Notes under the pieces: model-generated
Databases searched by the model: none
What the model was told of the DNA's origin: nothing
The model's input: only the letters and a program-made list of their open reading frames with translations
Translations under genes and position numbers: made by a program
DNA from: Flaccisagitta enflata
Lineage: Eukaryota > Chaetognatha > Sagittoidea > Aphragmophora
NCBI GenBank assembly: GCA_965153355.1
Contig: OZ231126.1
Span: 29,078,001 to 29,142,000, forward strand
DNA: 64,000 nucleotides
Direction: 5' to 3'
In this document: positions 62,808 to 64,000 of the stretch, piece by piece
Numbering within the stretch: the stretch's first letter is position 1
How the letters are laid out: every line of letters begins with the position of its first letter

Positions 62808-64000
62808 ATCTCTCTCATGTAACAAGGGGTTACAATATTGTTGCAAACAGGTGAACAGAGGCATCCAACCCCCATCCACACCCCAACCCCAACCCCCACA
62901 CACAAGCATCTAGACCGCTTGATTTTTCACTTTTCTACTCGGACAGACAGACGGACCAACAAACTGATGGATGGACTGACGGAAAAAGCCTCTCATAGAG
63001 TCCAGAGTTGAAATGAGAGAGAGACTGTGCTGCCAGGATGCACAATTATCACCTGGGACATTTCAAAATTCAAATAGACTACAACTAACTCGATGACTCG
63101 TTTTTGGGAAAAATGCAAAAAATGCGAAAAATATGAAAAGATTTAAAAAATCATAGCTCCAAAACTATCAATCGCACAGAATTCTGCTTAGCGTCATCTT
63201 AAAGAGGAGAATTAGTTCTTTCTTAGCTATTAATTTCATGCGTAGTCCCATTCTGCCCCCAAAATGCAGCAACTTTCTCAAACGCTTCATTAATCAAAGG
63301 GAAATCCGTTTTTCTCTGCAGGACTCAAAAAGACCGAAGGGACTTCGTCTCTTCGACTTTTTTCCAAACTACTTAGGATATCTTTTTTTCAGGTTCCAGT
63401 TGGGGGCTTCGCAAAGCAAAAAATTTGATTTTCTTCTCGTCCCACTAACCCAATACGGAGTGAAAGAAATCATGAAGATGATTGTTTTCCATTTTTTCAA
63501 AATTCCTTCATCTTCCGTTTTTGTTTTGGCCTTAAAGTTTCCTCAGATTTTCCGGAATTCAGCAAAATCCTGTGTAGTCTTGTTACAAAAGGAACAATTG
63601 TTTGTTTTAGAAAATCATGATTTTTTAAAAAATAAATTAAAATATCACAGCATAAGTTACGAAAGAGCTTGTAAAAATGCAGATTAATGATTCTTTAAAG
63701 AGCAGAAATTTGTAAAAGCTTATTTAAAAAAGATCAGCATACAGTAGGACCCCGCCTCATCGGTCCCATTGGGACTGAAGATTTTTCACCTTTATCTCAG
63801 GATAACCTTTAAAGAGAGGTGAAATAACATTAAAAACTATCATTTGGGACCTCAAAATGTTAACTTTTATTGATGGGGAACCTTTAAAAACGAGGCTGTT
63901 ATTGCGGGGTTCCACTGCACTTTTTTATCCCACTGCAATATACAAATTAGGCTCTCAAAAATAATTTTCTAAAAAATGGAAAATGAACGATTTTTGATAA
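62305..64000. other. Region 3' of the RPTP gene
   Basis: (CT)n at 62730-62803, a long-form CGCGACTA-family copy at 62820-63005 and a MITE at 63742-63917. The ORF at 63238-63687 (149 codons) shows no recognisable feature. Confidence 0.45.
63742..63917. mobile_element. Tc1/mariner-type MITE, CAGTGGAACCCCGC family, copy 2
   Basis: Starts CAGTAGGACCCCGCC and ends GCGGGGTTCCACTG, in reverse orientation to copy 1 at 16392-16546. Left flank is TA, right flank CA (one change from a TA duplication). Confidence 0.83.

Noticed and set aside
63238-63687. 149-codon plus-strand ORF near the window end
   Set aside because: Low-complexity Phe/Lys-rich translation of AT-rich DNA; no family feature.

Overview
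The window looks like nuclear DNA from an invertebrate animal; I cannot place the phylum. Evidence for a metazoan: spliced genes with GT-AG introns, a four-MBT-repeat chromatin protein, a receptor tyrosine phosphatase with lectin, sushi and EGF domains, an astacin, a DPP-IV relative and an IRE1/RNase L-type kinase-KEN protein. Intergenic and intronic DNA is packed with long microsatellites (GAAT, CT/GA, CA, AAC/GTT, GAAA) and several families of short inverted-repeat elements. I built gene models by reading exons frame by frame and checking that codon phase carries across every junction.

Layout. 654-22182 (+): thirteen exons of an MBTD1/L3MBTL2-like gene, 5' end outside the window. Its introns 3 and 10 hold arrays made of copies of the end of its own exon 3 alternating with GTT/AAC repeats. 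Its 8-kb intron 11 holds a 4-kb inverted-repeat element (14.3-18.3 kb) and, on the opposite strand, a broken astacin gene (18.6-20.1 kb). 24265-31783 (+): a two-exon AT-hook/C2H2 zinc-finger gene whose intron carries a young 5.6-kb LTR element (- strand) that encodes a FLYWCH-type protein and no polymerase that I can see. 31.8-36.5 kb: no gene recognised; repeats. 36534-45370 (-): a DPP-IV-family gene with the catalytic serine replaced by glycine. 46792-53966 (-): one gene joining a kinase, a KEN ribonuclease domain, a coiled-coil segment and a six-blade kelch propeller, with one +1 frame change. 54.0-56.5 kb: repeats. 56520-62304 (+): a receptor protein tyrosine phosphatase whose first phosphatase domain lacks the catalytic cysteine and whose reading frame is broken twice. 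62.3-64 kb: repeats.

The genes do not form an operon or an obvious pathway. The most unusual items are the kinase-KEN-kelch architecture, the exon-derived repeat arrays in the MBT gene, the FLYWCH-bearing LTR element, and the element inserted exactly at a TA inside an astacin exon.
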